NCBI GenBank assembly: GCA_001025035.1
Contig: LCZK01000003.1
Coordinates: 124,001 to 188,000, forward strand
Direction of reading: 5' to 3'
Source of the DNA: Actinobacteria bacterium IMCC26207
GTDB taxonomy: Bacteria; Actinomycetota; Acidimicrobiia; Acidimicrobiales; Microtrichaceae
DNA: 64,000 nucleotides
Below are positions 19,302 through 28,167 of this stretch, piece after piece. Made by a program: the position numbers and the translations under genes. The notes beneath the pieces were generated by a model. It was given only the letters and a program-made list of their open reading frames with translations, was not told the DNA's origin and ran no database searches. The number at the start of each line of letters is the position of its first letter. Position 1 is the stretch's first letter.

Positions 19302-20144
19302 ATGCCCTCCGATCCAGTTGCCGACACTGCGCGTTCCGCAAGGAGGCTGCCTAACTCGAACCGGTGGAAGAAAGTTCTGATCACAGGTGCCTCGAGCGGT
19401 ATCGGCGAGGCCTTCGCTCGCCAGCTAGCTGCGGAGGGTTCGGACCTGATTCTTGTTGCGCGAGGTGTAGAGAAGCTCAACGAGATCGCTCAGGAACTAG
19501 AGCAAACTCACGGTGTGCAGGTGCAGGTTTGTGAAGCGGATTTGAGTGCTCCAGTCGCTCGAGCTGCCATTGAGCGGCTTCTAGCAGACCCCGATCTACC
19601 CATTGACCTTTTGATCAATAATGCGGGCTTTGGAACAAACGGAGACTTTTCGGAGTTGCCGATTGCCCGAGAGGAACAAGAAGTTCAGGTCAACGTTGTC
19701 GCCGTTCTTCGGCTCACTTCTGCGGCCCTTCCCGCCATGTTGCAGCGCAATTCTGGGGCGATTCTCAATGTGGGCTCCATCGCAGGGCTGTACCCTGCAC
19801 CCGGCAGCGCGACCTATTGCGCAACCAAGGCGTTCCTCTGCTCCTTTGGGGATTCCCTTTTTGAAGAACTCCGAGGCACTGGTGTTTCAATGACCACGGC
19901 GCTACCTGGTTTCACCTCCACAGAATTTCAGAAGCGTTCCAATTGGGAGGACCAACGTTCGGTCCCGAAGGCGGCCTGGCTCACTGCGGCAAAGGTTGCT
20001 GCGGACTCACTCGATGGTGTGAGCGCAAGGAAAGCACGCGTTGTGCCAGCGCTCGGCTATCGGGCACTTGTGAGCGCCACGGCCCCGCTTCCACCCTCTA
20101 CTCGCCGGTGGATTCTTGGTCGGGGTAGCCGGGCACTGCGCTAG
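19302..20144 (+). CDS. Short-chain dehydrogenase/reductase
   Basis: Classical SDR, 280 aa: nucleotide-binding TGASSGIG (28-35), NNAG (106-109), catalytic Ser159 and YCATK (Tyr172, Lys176). The pattern resembles the DltE/YohF-like or ketoacyl-reductase-like SDRs that prefer NADP, but the substrate cannot be told. About 20 residues precede the first beta strand. It follows the 2H-GNAT gene by 9 bp and probably shares its transcript. It converges with the exporter genes. Confidence 0.85.
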   Translation: MPSDPVADTARSARRLPNSNRWKKVLITGASSGIGEAFARQLAAEGSDLILVARGVEKLNEIAQELEQTHGVQVQVCEADLSAPVARAAIERLLADPDLPIDLLINNAGFGTNGDFSELPIAREEQEVQVNVVAVLRLTSAALPAMLQRNSGAILNVGSIAGLYPAPGSATYCATKAFLCSFGDSLFEELRGTGVSMTTALPGFTSTEFQKRSNWEDQRSVPKAAWLTAAKVAADSLDGVSARKARVVPALGYRALVSATAPLPPSTRRWILGRGSRALR

Positions 20145-20169
20145 GTATGCGCTGCGGAGCCGAGCAGGT

Positions 20170-21006
20170 TCAGGCCTGACGGTATCGGTTGACCGCTAAC
20201 GGTGCGGCAACAGCGGTGATTCCGACAATCCAGAGGAACACGGGGAGGCTCATGGAGACCCAGGTTGAACCTGGCAGGACTTCTCCCACCGAGAGCGCAC
20301 GTAACAGGTTGGCCACCAAGGTGACCGGATTGTTCCGTGCAAACACCTGAAGCCAAGCCGGCATCGTGTACACGGGGGTAAACACGGAACTGATAAAGGT
20401 CAGCGGAAAGAGCCAGACAAAGCCCGCAGTCTGGGCGGTCTCGGCATCTTTGACCCTCATTCCGATATTGGTCATGATCCAGCACATCGAGGTTCCAAAC
20501 GCCACGGCGACAAGGATCATCAGTAGTCCGAGTCCCAGACCACCTTGGAACCTAAATCCCACCACATAGCCAATTACTACTAGGACGGTGGCCACTGCAG
20601 TCAGGCGAATCATGTCTGCAAGAATGCGTCCATTGAGGACTGCTGACCGGCTAATCGGCAGCGATCGGAATCGGTCAATGATTCCATTTTGCAGGTCCTC
20701 GGCAAGACCAACTGCTGTAGCGGAAGTTCCAAAAACGAGCGTCTGCACCATGATTCCGGGAATCAGGAACTGTGCGTAGCTGACACCCGGTGGCAGCGCC
20801 TTACCAATCGCTCCACCGAATACATACGTGAACAGCAGCACAAACATGATTGGCTGAATCAGCGTGAAGATGACCAACTGCGGCGTCCGAGGCAGGTGAA
20901 CAAGGTTGCGCCATGCAATGACTCGGCTGTCTTGGTAGATGGCGTTCAGGCCGCTGGGCCTGCGATAGGTGGCGGTCTCTGTTGAAACTGTGGCTGTGTC
21001 ACTCAT
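20170..21006 (-). CDS. ABC-2 type exporter permease (DrrB-like)
   Basis: 278 aa with six predicted membrane segments and the ABC-2 signature region (FRSLPISRSAVLNGRILADM, GFVWLFPLTFISSVFTPVYTMP). Such permeases export drugs, polyketides or lipids with a separate ATPase. Its ATG overlaps the ATPase stop by 4 bp (ATGA), so the two are coupled. The substrate is unknown. Confidence 0.88.
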   Translation of the reverse strand: MSDTATVSTETATYRRPSGLNAIYQDSRVIAWRNLVHLPRTPQLVIFTLIQPIMFVLLFTYVFGGAIGKALPPGVSYAQFLIPGIMVQTLVFGTSATAVGLAEDLQNGIIDRFRSLPISRSAVLNGRILADMIRLTAVATVLVVIGYVVGFRFQGGLGLGLLMILVAVAFGTSMCWIMTNIGMRVKDAETAQTAGFVWLFPLTFISSVFTPVYTMPAWLQVFARNNPVTLVANLLRALSVGEVLPGSTWVSMSLPVFLWIVGITAVAAPLAVNRYRQA

Positions 21007-22025
21007 GAATTCATCGCTTCTGTGTTGGTGTCACCGGATTTTGCATGTCCTGGAATCGAATTGGGGCCCTCTTGCTCCTCTGTTTCGGTTCCATGTCCGG
21101 TCAGAGCCATGAACACATCATCCAAACTCGGTCGGTGCAGGCGGAAGTCCGCGGGGGACAGGCCAGCATCAGTCAGCGCAGCAATTGCCCGAACTGCTAG
21201 TGCCGTGTCGCTGTCTACGCTGAGCGACAAAAGGCAGTCCTGCTCGTTTTGCTGAAGTTCACCCTTAGCAGAAAAGGGCTGGAGTACTGAGGCCGCGGCG
21301 GCAAGCTCGGCAGTGGTTTCAAACTCAATCTCTAGGCTTCGGCCGCCAGTTCGATCCTTGAGTTCGTCTGCGGTTCCCTCTTCGATGACCTGCCCGTGGT
21401 CGATGACCACGATGCGATCGGCGAGTTCGTCAGCCTCGTCAAGGTATTGCGTGGTGAGCAACACAGTGGTTCCGTCAGCGACGAGCTCTCTCGTGATAGC
21501 CCAGAGTTCGCTGCGGCTCGCAGGGTCAAGTCCAGTGGTGGGTTCATCTAGGAACAGCACCTCGGGACTCCCCACCAGGCTGACTGCCAGGTCAACTCGT
21601 CGGCGCATGCCACCCGAGTACGTCGTCACCTGACGATCAGCGGCGTCGCTCAGGTCGAATCGTTCAAGCAGCACCGTTGCACGGGAACGCGCCTGAGATG
21701 AACTCATGCCTAAGAGGCGGCCAACCATGCGAAGGTTCTCAGCCCCGGTCAGCTTCTCATCTACAGCCGCGTACTGCCCTGTGAGTCCAATGATGGAGCG
21801 AACGGCGTTGGCCTGAGTCGAAACGTCCAGCCCGCCCACTCTTGCAGTTCCCTGATCGGGAGCTAACAAGGTAGCTAGGACACGCACTGCAGTGGTCTTG
21901 CCAGCCCCATTTGGCCCGAGTAGCCCAAGCACGCTCCCTCGTTCCACCTGGAACGAAACACCCGCTAGAGCATGGGTGTCTCCAAAACTTTTATGGAGAT
22001 TCTCAACTTCAATAATTGGGGGCAT
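21003..22025 (-). CDS. ABC exporter ATP-binding protein (DrrA-like)
   Basis: 340 aa. Walker A GPNGAGKT (37-44), signature YSGGMRRRVDLA, Walker B VLFLDEPTTGLDP, then a C-terminal domain of the DrrA type (about residue 215 onward) ending HRPSLDDVFMALTG, the usual DrrA ending before a variable tail. It pairs with the permease downstream. DrrA proteins drive drug or lipid export and can confer self-resistance. Confidence 0.9.
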   Translation of the reverse strand: MPPIIEVENLHKSFGDTHALAGVSFQVERGSVLGLLGPNGAGKTTAVRVLATLLAPDQGTARVGGLDVSTQANAVRSIIGLTGQYAAVDEKLTGAENLRMVGRLLGMSSSQARSRATVLLERFDLSDAADRQVTTYSGGMRRRVDLAVSLVGSPEVLFLDEPTTGLDPASRSELWAITRELVADGTTVLLTTQYLDEADELADRIVVIDHGQVIEEGTADELKDRTGGRSLEIEFETTAELAAAASVLQPFSAKGELQQNEQDCLLSLSVDSDTALAVRAIAALTDAGLSPADFRLHRPSLDDVFMALTGHGTETEEQEGPNSIPGHAKSGDTNTEAMNS

Positions 22026-22125
22026 CAGTCCACGTTAGTAGCCAATAAGTAGTCCCGTTTTCAACAACCCTGCTATCGGTTCACGATTCTGAAGAGGAAA
22101 GCAATGAGACCGGGATGCAGACTGC

Positions 22126-23094
22126 TTAGCTCTCAAACTTGGTGTGTCGGTGTTGCGCATCAACAAATCTCACGGTCCCCGAGCGAGAGCGCATAACTAG
22201 TGACTGCGTCGTGGCACCCAAACGGTTGTAGTGCACACCTTTCAGCAAGTTCCCGTCAGTAATTCCAGTGGCAGCGAAGAAGCAATTGTCTCCGGCTACC
22301 AAATCGTCAGTGCCAAGAACCCGATCAAGGTCGTGACCAAAGGCAATTGCGGCTTGGCGTTCTGCGTCATCGCGGGCAAAAAGCCGTCCAACTAGCTCGC
22401 CACCCAAGCATTTCAGCGCTGCAGCGGCAATAACGCCTTCGGGGGTGCCGCCGATTCCGAACAGGATGTCGACTCCAGTGTCGGGAATCGCCGTAGCGAT
22501 AGCCCCTGGTGCGTCGCCATCTCCGATCAGGCGAATGCGGGCTCCTGCTGAGCGAATCTGATCCACTATCTCGGCGTGGCGAGGGCGGTCCAGCACCATG
22601 GCAGTGATTTCGCGAACTTCTAATCCCTTGGCCTTGGCCACAGCCTTCAAGTTCTCTGCAACCGTGGCCCGAATGTCCACCACGCCTGCAGCTTCGGGGC
22701 CAACGGCAATTTTTTCCATATAGACAATCGGACCCGGGTCGAACATGGACCCCTTCTCGGACACCGCAATGATCGAGGTTGCACCGCCGCGACCCGTTGC
22801 AGTCAGGGTGGTTCCTTCAACAGGGTCGACTGCAATGTCGACCTGTGGATCAGATCCGTCTCCGACGACCTCGCCGTTGTAGAGCATAGGAGCCTCGTCT
22901 TTTTCGCCCTCGCCAATGATCACCGTGCCGGTCATCTGCACGGTTCCCATGATGAGCCGCATGGCATCCACGGCTGCACCGTCGGCACCCTCTTTGTCAC
23001 CGCGACCAACCCAGTCTGAAGCTGCCAGGGCGGCTGCTTCGGTGGTGCGAACGAGTTCCATTGCAAGGTTACGGTCTGGTGCTTGTCTGGACAT
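22126..23094 (-). CDS. glpX: Class II fructose-1,6-bisphosphatase
   Basis: Gluconeogenic phosphatase, 322 aa from the ATG at 23094 ([16 protein letters not shown], matching the actinobacterial family start); a GTG 33 bp upstream is a weaker option. Motifs [17 protein letters not shown] and [18 protein letters not shown] carry the Li-sensitive phosphatase metal ligands, and [21 protein letters not shown] is the late sugar-phosphate region. GlpX is the main FBPase in actinobacteria. It is transcribed away from the DUF2007-like gene. Confidence 0.93.
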   Translation of the reverse strand: MSRQAPDRNLAMELVRTTEAAALAASDWVGRGDKEGADGAAVDAMRLIMGTVQMTGTVIIGEGEKDEAPMLYNGEVVGDGSDPQVDIAVDPVEGTTLTATGRGGATSIIAVSEKGSMFDPGPIVYMEKIAVGPEAAGVVDIRATVAENLKAVAKAKGLEVREITAMVLDRPRHAEIVDQIRSAGARIRLIGDGDAPGAIATAIPDTGVDILFGIGGTPEGVIAAAALKCLGGELVGRLFARDDAERQAAIAFGHDLDRVLGTDDLVAGDNCFFAATGITDGNLLKGVHYNRLGATTQSLVMRSRSGTVRFVDAQHRHTKFES

Positions 23095-23203
23095 CTCTGG
23101 AGGATACCCACTGCAGGGAAGCACCACTCACTTCTGATTGTGAATTCCCGGAATTCGCTAGACAGTTCAAGCGTGGCGACGCGGAGCATGCGATCATTTC
23201 GCT

Positions 23204-24031
23204 GTGACTGAATCGAATACTGATCCATCGAGTACTGGTCCATCCAGCCCCGAGCAAGATGCCGAGGAGTTTCTAGCTTCGGAAGATGTTGGCCTAGAAG
23301 ACGGCCAGATGGCGTATGAGTGTTCGAGTTGGGCTGGCGAATCTCGCGGTCTTCTTGGCAGCCTGTTGGTCTCTGCTGGGATCAATCATGCTTGGCAAGG
23401 CACCACGGTCACGGTGCATGAAGCAGATGAGGAACGCGTGGACGCTCTCATTGATGATGTGCTTGCCTCGGCTCGCCCAGCCCTCGACCCGCGAGTGGCA
23501 AAATTGGTCTTTGTAGTTGGTTCTTGGCCGGTGGCGCTGCAGACCGAGCTGGTTGACCAACTCACTGCTGCGCAGATCCCGTATGAGTGGGACATGCAGG
23601 GCGACCTGATTGTTCGAGAGTCTGATGAGGAGGAGGTCGAGGCCGTTCTGGAACTGCTCCCGGATCCTGAAGAACAGAATGAACTGCACAGCAGTGAACT
23701 CTCGAGCGATGACGGAGTTGCAGTACATGAACTGCTTGATCGCGTATTCATGACTGCATCTCGGCTGGTCAAGCATCCAACTGATGCTGCTGCAACCGTC
23801 GGATTGGTTGATGCTGCATCTGTTCTGCAGCAGCTTGCAGTGCCCTTTGGTTTTGAGCCTCCGCAATGGGATCGCCTGGTCTCGGCAGCGAAGGCCGTGG
23901 CAGAAGCCCTTGAGCCTCCTGCGATTTCGGCGGCAGACACTGATTCCGATGGGCCCACAGAGCCTGCAACCGACGATCAGATTAAAGAGCTTGCCAAGAT
24001 GCTTGTTGATCAAGTCCGGCTCTACATCTGA
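23204..24031 (+). CDS. Acidic protein with two DUF2007-like domains
   Basis: 275 aa, GTG start. After a repeat-bearing tail (TDPSS/TGPSS), residues about 32-85 (AYECSSWAGESRGLLGSLL, TTVTVHEADEERVDALIDDVL) and about 98-148 (FVVGSWPVALQTELVDQLT, DLIVRESDEEEVEAVLELL) repeat one layout: a strand, a helix, a short strand and an acidic D/E-E-V-E-A helix. That resembles DUF2007, a small putative signal-transduction domain. A helical C-terminal half (VHELLDRVFMTASRLV) follows. The domain call is by pattern only; function unknown. Confidence 0.6.
   Translation: MTESNTDPSSTGPSSPEQDAEEFLASEDVGLEDGQMAYECSSWAGESRGLLGSLLVSAGINHAWQGTTVTVHEADEERVDALIDDVLASARPALDPRVAKLVFVVGSWPVALQTELVDQLTAAQIPYEWDMQGDLIVRESDEEEVEAVLELLPDPEEQNELHSSELSSDDGVAVHELLDRVFMTASRLVKHPTDAAATVGLVDAASVLQQLAVPFGFEPPQWDRLVSAAKAVAEALEPPAISAADTDSDGPTEPATDDQIKELAKMLVDQVRLYI
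23218..23247 (+). repeat. 15-bp tandem duplication near the start of the DUF2007-like gene
   Basis: TACTGATCCATCGAG (23218-23232) followed by TACTGGTCCATCCAG (23233-23247), two mismatches. Encodes TDPSS then TGPSS in the disordered N-terminus. Confidence 0.7.
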
Positions 24032-24221
24032 AGTACCCGTCTGCAGTGCTGGCACAGCTTCAGTGCCGAGAGAGTTGCAGCATGGCAGGCACAGTTGCAG
24101 CGAACCTCAAGCAGCATGCAGGCCTTCGGAGCGAGTATGCCCTGTGCTTTAGCGTGAGCGGCCTACCCTTCAGACACTGATCTGGTGCATTCGTTATAGC
24201 TATCGAGGAGATTGAGTACAG

Positions 24222-25214
24222 ATGGGGACTTGGACAGGAAAGCGAGTGCTCGTTACGGGCGGCGAGGGATTCATCGGGAGTCACCTCGTTGACCTTCTCG
24301 TACAACAGGGTGCTCAGGTAACGGTGCTGGTGTATTACAACTCCTTCGGACGTTGGGGTTGGCTTGATACCGCATCAGAAGAGGTCCGCAACGCCATCAC
24401 TATTCTCCCCGGCGATGTGCGCGATGCGCGTCGCGTTGACGAGGCCGTTGAGGGTCAAGAGGTGGTGTTCCACCTAGCGGCACTGATCGGTATTCCCTAC
24501 AGCTATCACGCAGCCGAGAGCTATGTGCAGACCAACGTGACTGGGACCTTCCACGTGGCAGAGGCGTGTCGTCGACACGGAGCAAGGATGATTCACACCT
24601 CTACTTCCGAAGTGTACGGAACAGCCCTCAGAGTTCCGATCGATGAGGATCACCCACTGCAGCCACAGTCGCCGTATTCAGCCTCGAAAATTGGTGCTGA
24701 CATGATGGCTCTGAGTTATTTCCATGCGCATGAATTGCCCGTGGCAGTGGTTCGCCCCTTCAACACCTATGGCCCCAGGCAGTCAACGCGAGCAGTCATT
24801 CCGACGATTTTGGCCCAGCTCTATTCTGGGGTGAAAGAACTGCATTTGGGTTCCATTTCCCCCAAGCGAGATTTCAACTACGCGACGGACACAGCCTCTG
24901 GATTTTTGGCATTGGCGGATTGTGACGAGGCGTTGGGTCGGGCTACCAATATTGGCTCGGGTCGAGAAATCTCCATCGGTGACCTAGTGGAATTGCTCTG
25001 TGAGATCACTGGTCGGTCTGTTGAAATCACGACCGATGAAGATCGCTTGCGACCGACTGGGTCCGAAGTGGAACGTCTCCTCTGCGATCATTCACTAGCG
25101 ACGAGAATTAGCGGGTGGACTCCAGAGATCTCACTCGAAGAGGGCCTGCGCAGAACAGCAGAGTGGGTGGAGTCGCATCTAGTTGAACTAGAAGCCGGCG
25201 GCTACCACATTTAG
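24222..25214 (+). CDS. legB: NAD-dependent sugar epimerase/dehydratase, LegB-like 4,6-dehydratase
   Basis: 330-aa extended SDR. NAD-binding TGGEGFIGSH at the N-terminus, then YYNSFGRWGWLD, TSTSEVYGTA, catalytic YSASK (Tyr152, Lys156), RPFNTYGPRQSTRAVIPT and RDFNYATDTASGF. The YYNSF-WGWLD and RAVIPT blocks are the pattern of LegB, which makes a 4-keto-6-deoxy nucleotide-GlcNAc for legionaminic or related sugars. GAGGAG lies 11 bp before the ATG. The 190-bp gap upstream shows no gene. No LegC/NeuB-type partners are in the window, so the end product may differ. Confidence 0.75.
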   Translation: MGTWTGKRVLVTGGEGFIGSHLVDLLVQQGAQVTVLVYYNSFGRWGWLDTASEEVRNAITILPGDVRDARRVDEAVEGQEVVFHLAALIGIPYSYHAAESYVQTNVTGTFHVAEACRRHGARMIHTSTSEVYGTALRVPIDEDHPLQPQSPYSASKIGADMMALSYFHAHELPVAVVRPFNTYGPRQSTRAVIPTILAQLYSGVKELHLGSISPKRDFNYATDTASGFLALADCDEALGRATNIGSGREISIGDLVELLCEITGRSVEITTDEDRLRPTGSEVERLLCDHSLATRISGWTPEISLEEGLRRTAEWVESHLVELEAGGYHI

Positions 25215-25262
25215 TAAGACCCTGAATCAGATCCGTGCTGCGGGGGCGGGATCATTGCTACG

Positions 25263-25294
25263 GGAGCGCTACTTCAACGGAGCGCTACTTCAAC
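25263..25294. repeat. 16-bp tandem duplication spanning the glycosyltransferase stop codon
   Basis: GGAGCGCTACTTCAAC occurs at 25263-25278 and again, without mismatch, at 25279-25294. The second copy holds the last Leu-Lys codons and the TAG stop of the minus-strand glycosyltransferase; the first copy lies just beyond it. Perfect identity implies a recent event. Confidence 0.9.
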
Positions 25295-26466
25295 AGGGCG
25301 GTGTACATCTGCACGTAGGCCTTGCGAGTGGCTTCGATCGTAAATGCGGCATCCGCAATCTCTTGGCCTTGCTGCCCCATGCGTGCTGCAGCAGCCGGAT
25401 CGTTCAGTAGTTCGGTCATAGCAGCGGCAAGCGCAGAGGGACTCTCTGGCTCGACAATCCAACCAGTCACCCCGGGTACAACGGCCTCTGAAACAGAGCC
25501 AACATCGGTTGCGATTACTGGCAATCCTGCAAGCATGGCCTCGACGATGGTGACGGGAAATCCCTCAAGGCGCGATGGCAGCACCAGACCGTCGAAGGCC
25601 CACATCATGTCGGCAACTCGAGCTTCACCCCAAGGTGCGCTCCGGAATTCAACGCGGTCGTCCAGACCAAGTTCGCTGCACAGCTTTCGAAGCGAGTTGG
25701 TTTGGTCTCCTTCGCCAATGAGCACCAGATTACATCTGGGCTCGACAATGGCCAGAGCCTGTAACAGCAGGTCAAGGCCCTTGATGGGATCATGACGCGC
25801 AACAGTGAGCAGGGTGAGATCCTCTGGGCGGTCCGTCTCGACTCTGCCTACGGTGGGCACCCCGTGATAGATGGTTTGGATGCAGTTGGGTGCTAATCCG
25901 GTTGACTCCTCAATCATTCTTCCCGTTCGATCCCCAACCGCGATATGCGCGCTGAGCCGCTTGCTCGTCATCCTCTTGAGGCGAGCCGAACTCGGGGACC
26001 AGACGCTCATTGGTGAGTTCTCAATCACGATTCTTTGCAGCCCAGGAATCGTGGTTGCGGCAAGAATCGCCCATTGGCAACTCGAGGCCGAGGACAAGTT
26101 GAACTGCAGCACATCTGGGCTCAGGCCTCGGAAGGTTGAGCGGTGTTTCAGCAGGCCTCGAAGGTCAGTCCGATCGGTGATAGCGCTCAAGAGAACTGTC
26201 TCGGTGTTCGGGCGGTGCGGAGCTAGCCAGTCAAGGACTGCAGCGTTGACGCCTACCAACGTGACGCGAATCTGCTCGGGCAGAACGGACAGTACGCGAG
26301 ACAGGTTCACCTCTGCGCCGCCGCGTACTGCTGCATCTGAGTACACGACCAAGTGAAAGGCTCTTAGATTGCCTGAGTCTGATTCGATCAAGTCGAAGCC
26401 CTCAGCTGCTAGGAAGAAGTCGATCGCGCAGCGTGGCCCAATCCTCATTTGCCTGGTCGTAATCAT
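25285..26466 (-). CDS. Glycosyltransferase family 4 (GT-B fold)
   Basis: 393 aa from ATG 26466. The N-terminal domain begins FHLVVYSDAAVRGGAEVNLSRV, the acceptor-side glycine loop; the C-domain has LLTVARHDPIKGLDLLLQAL, RVEFRSAPWGEARVADMMW and the donor-binding SRLEGFPVTIVEAMLAGLPV with the two Glu of GT4 enzymes. The long start overlaps the upstream nucleotidyltransferase gene by 65 bp; a TTG at 26391, ten bases after that gene's stop, would give 368 aa and fits the domain start better. Likely adds a sugar to a surface glycan. Donor and acceptor unknown. Confidence 0.85.
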   Translation of the reverse strand: MITTRQMRIGPRCAIDFFLAAEGFDLIESDSGNLRAFHLVVYSDAAVRGGAEVNLSRVLSVLPEQIRVTLVGVNAAVLDWLAPHRPNTETVLLSAITDRTDLRGLLKHRSTFRGLSPDVLQFNLSSASSCQWAILAATTIPGLQRIVIENSPMSVWSPSSARLKRMTSKRLSAHIAVGDRTGRMIEESTGLAPNCIQTIYHGVPTVGRVETDRPEDLTLLTVARHDPIKGLDLLLQALAIVEPRCNLVLIGEGDQTNSLRKLCSELGLDDRVEFRSAPWGEARVADMMWAFDGLVLPSRLEGFPVTIVEAMLAGLPVIATDVGSVSEAVVPGVTGWIVEPESPSALAAAMTELLNDPAAAARMGQQGQEIADAAFTIEATRKAYVQMYTALLK

Positions 26467-27124
26467 CGGGTCGCCCGATATCTAGCCAGTACCCGTCGAA
26501 TCGATGAACACGCGGGGGAGTGCCGGCCTTCATCAGGTCGAGCACAAGTTCGTCAAACCCAAGTGGTTCGCCTGCCGGGTAGCTCCGCAGAGTTTCCCGA
26601 GATGCCGCGTAGACGCCCATGGAGACCGAGAAATGCTCTACTGGTTTCTCTCGGAACTCGATAATGCGGTCCTCGTTCTCACCACCAATCCCGAGTACCC
26701 CGAAATCTATTTTCACTACCCGGTCGTAGGCCGCCACGGTTAAGGGTGCATCAGAGTTCATATGGCCCGTCAGCACAGCCCGGTAGTCCAAATCGGTCAG
26801 GACGTCTCCGTTCATGACAAGAAAATGCTCGGGCAGCGAATCTAGGTTGCTCACGACGGGACCCATGGTTCCCAGAGGTACATCTTCAGGCCAGTACTCA
26901 ATGGAGAGCTTCCACTGGCTTCCGTCTGCGCAGTAAGCCCGAATGAGTTGGCCGAGGTGACCAATTGCGATGGTGACCGAGGTGAATCCATGCGCCTTCA
27001 ATTGGCGCAGGACAATTTCGATAATGGCGAATTCATCGCCGATCGGCACGAGCGGTTTGGGGAAAGCTGTTGTATAGGGTCGGAGGCGCACTCCACGCCC
27101 ACCCGCCAAGATCACCGCATGCAT
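26402..27124 (-). CDS. Sugar nucleotidyltransferase
   Basis: 240 aa from ATG 27124, which begins MHAVILAGGRGVRLRPYT; upstream in-frame starts overlap the preceding gene. This is the NTP_transferase signature (G-G-x-G-x-R-L-x-P), with FPKPLVPIGD for phosphate contact and NGDVLTDLDY for the metal. It activates a sugar-1-phosphate to a nucleotide sugar, as RmlA, GlmU-N or mannose-1-P guanylyltransferases do. No hexapeptide-repeat domain follows, so it is a short, monofunctional type. It is 10 bp after the epimerase gene, in the same operon. Confidence 0.85.
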   Translation of the reverse strand: MHAVILAGGRGVRLRPYTTAFPKPLVPIGDEFAIIEIVLRQLKAHGFTSVTIAIGHLGQLIRAYCADGSQWKLSIEYWPEDVPLGTMGPVVSNLDSLPEHFLVMNGDVLTDLDYRAVLTGHMNSDAPLTVAAYDRVVKIDFGVLGIGGENEDRIIEFREKPVEHFSVSMGVYAASRETLRSYPAGEPLGFDELVLDLMKAGTPPRVHRFDGYWLDIGRPDDYDQANEDWATLRDRLLPSS

Positions 27125-27134
27125 AAAAAACAGC

Positions 27135-28031
27135 CTACCTGTTGGCCGGCGAACCCCCACCGGAGGGAGTCGCTGATTCTCGCCCGGCTACTCGAACTGC
27201 AAGCGAGTTCAAGGTCATGGCTGGCACCCAACCAATGGTCTGCTCAAGGAGTGTGGGGTCGCCCACCACAGTTTCTATTCCGGGCTTATCTAGTGAGTTC
27301 ACCGTGGCAGCAATCCCGAGTTCGGCTGCGATGGATTCAGCGATTGCTCCGTAGCGGAGTCCCGTTCCTGAGCACAGGTTGAGTAGTGCTGGGAGTTCGA
27401 CTGTTGCTGAAATGTCGACCAAGGCTCTTGCCACATCCTCGATCATGACAAAGTCGCGTGTAGTGGGTGGCCACCAGACATCGATGCTTCCCCCAGAAGG
27501 GCCAAGGGCCTGCAGATCGCTGAGCCATTGGTGAATCGGCGACACTGTGGGGATGGGGTAGCCGACAATGTTGAACACTCTGACAACGCAGGCATCCAGC
27601 CCCTCACTGCGCGCACGAAGCACGGCTTCAGTGCCCGTGGACTTGCTTTGTGCGTAGGGGCCGACTGCTCGTTGCGGACTGCTCTCGCTCACTAGGTCCT
27701 CGGTATGTGGATCCCCATATTCAGCAGCAGAGCCGACGTGAATGAGTCGAACGCCGGTGCCAGCTAGGGCCGTGCAAAGCCAGATAGCAAACTCCGCGTT
27801 TGCTTCGGCTAGTTCGGCATCTGTTCCCCTGAGTCTCCCACAGGCATTGATGATGGTGGTCGTGGCATTTTGGGCAAGCAACTCGCGCAGGGTGTCAACA
27901 GCGCTGCTATCGCGATTGCAAAGAACTGGATGCAATGGCGGGTCGATCACGCTCACTGCATAGGAGTTCGCAGCAGCCCTTGCTGTTGCTCTACCCACCC
28001 AGCCGTCACCGAGTACCAAGAGGTGAGACAT
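27135..28031 (-). CDS. NAD-dependent epimerase/dehydratase family protein
   Basis: 298-aa extended SDR. The N-terminal loop is LLVLGDGWVGRATA, a variant of GxxGxxG. Further motifs are HVGSAAEYGDP, catalytic YAQSK and VRVFNIVGYP, then WWPPTTRDFVMIEDVARA. It is the first gene of the minus-strand sugar operon (epimerase, nucleotidyltransferase, glycosyltransferase) and probably modifies a nucleotide sugar. The reaction cannot be fixed. Confidence 0.8.
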   Translation of the reverse strand: MSHLLVLGDGWVGRATARAAANSYAVSVIDPPLHPVLCNRDSSAVDTLRELLAQNATTTIINACGRLRGTDAELAEANAEFAIWLCTALAGTGVRLIHVGSAAEYGDPHTEDLVSESSPQRAVGPYAQSKSTGTEAVLRARSEGLDACVVRVFNIVGYPIPTVSPIHQWLSDLQALGPSGGSIDVWWPPTTRDFVMIEDVARALVDISATVELPALLNLCSGTGLRYGAIAESIAAELGIAATVNSLDKPGIETVVGDPTLLEQTIGWVPAMTLNSLAVRVAGRESATPSGGGSPANR

Positions 28032-28167
28032 CTCTGCATTCTGCCATCTGAATGCAGGCGAAGCGGAAATCGGCGCAAGATCCGGCGGAACTATAGAAAA
28101 AATCTGGCACGCCTAGACAAATAGATGCAACAATGAATTTAAGCGGGCTTGAGGCGAGGAAGGGCTC

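Noticed and set aside
23294-24055. 253-aa minus-strand frame
   Set aside because: Antisense to the DUF2007-like gene and without any motif; the plus-strand frame has patterned acidic repeats and gene-like composition.
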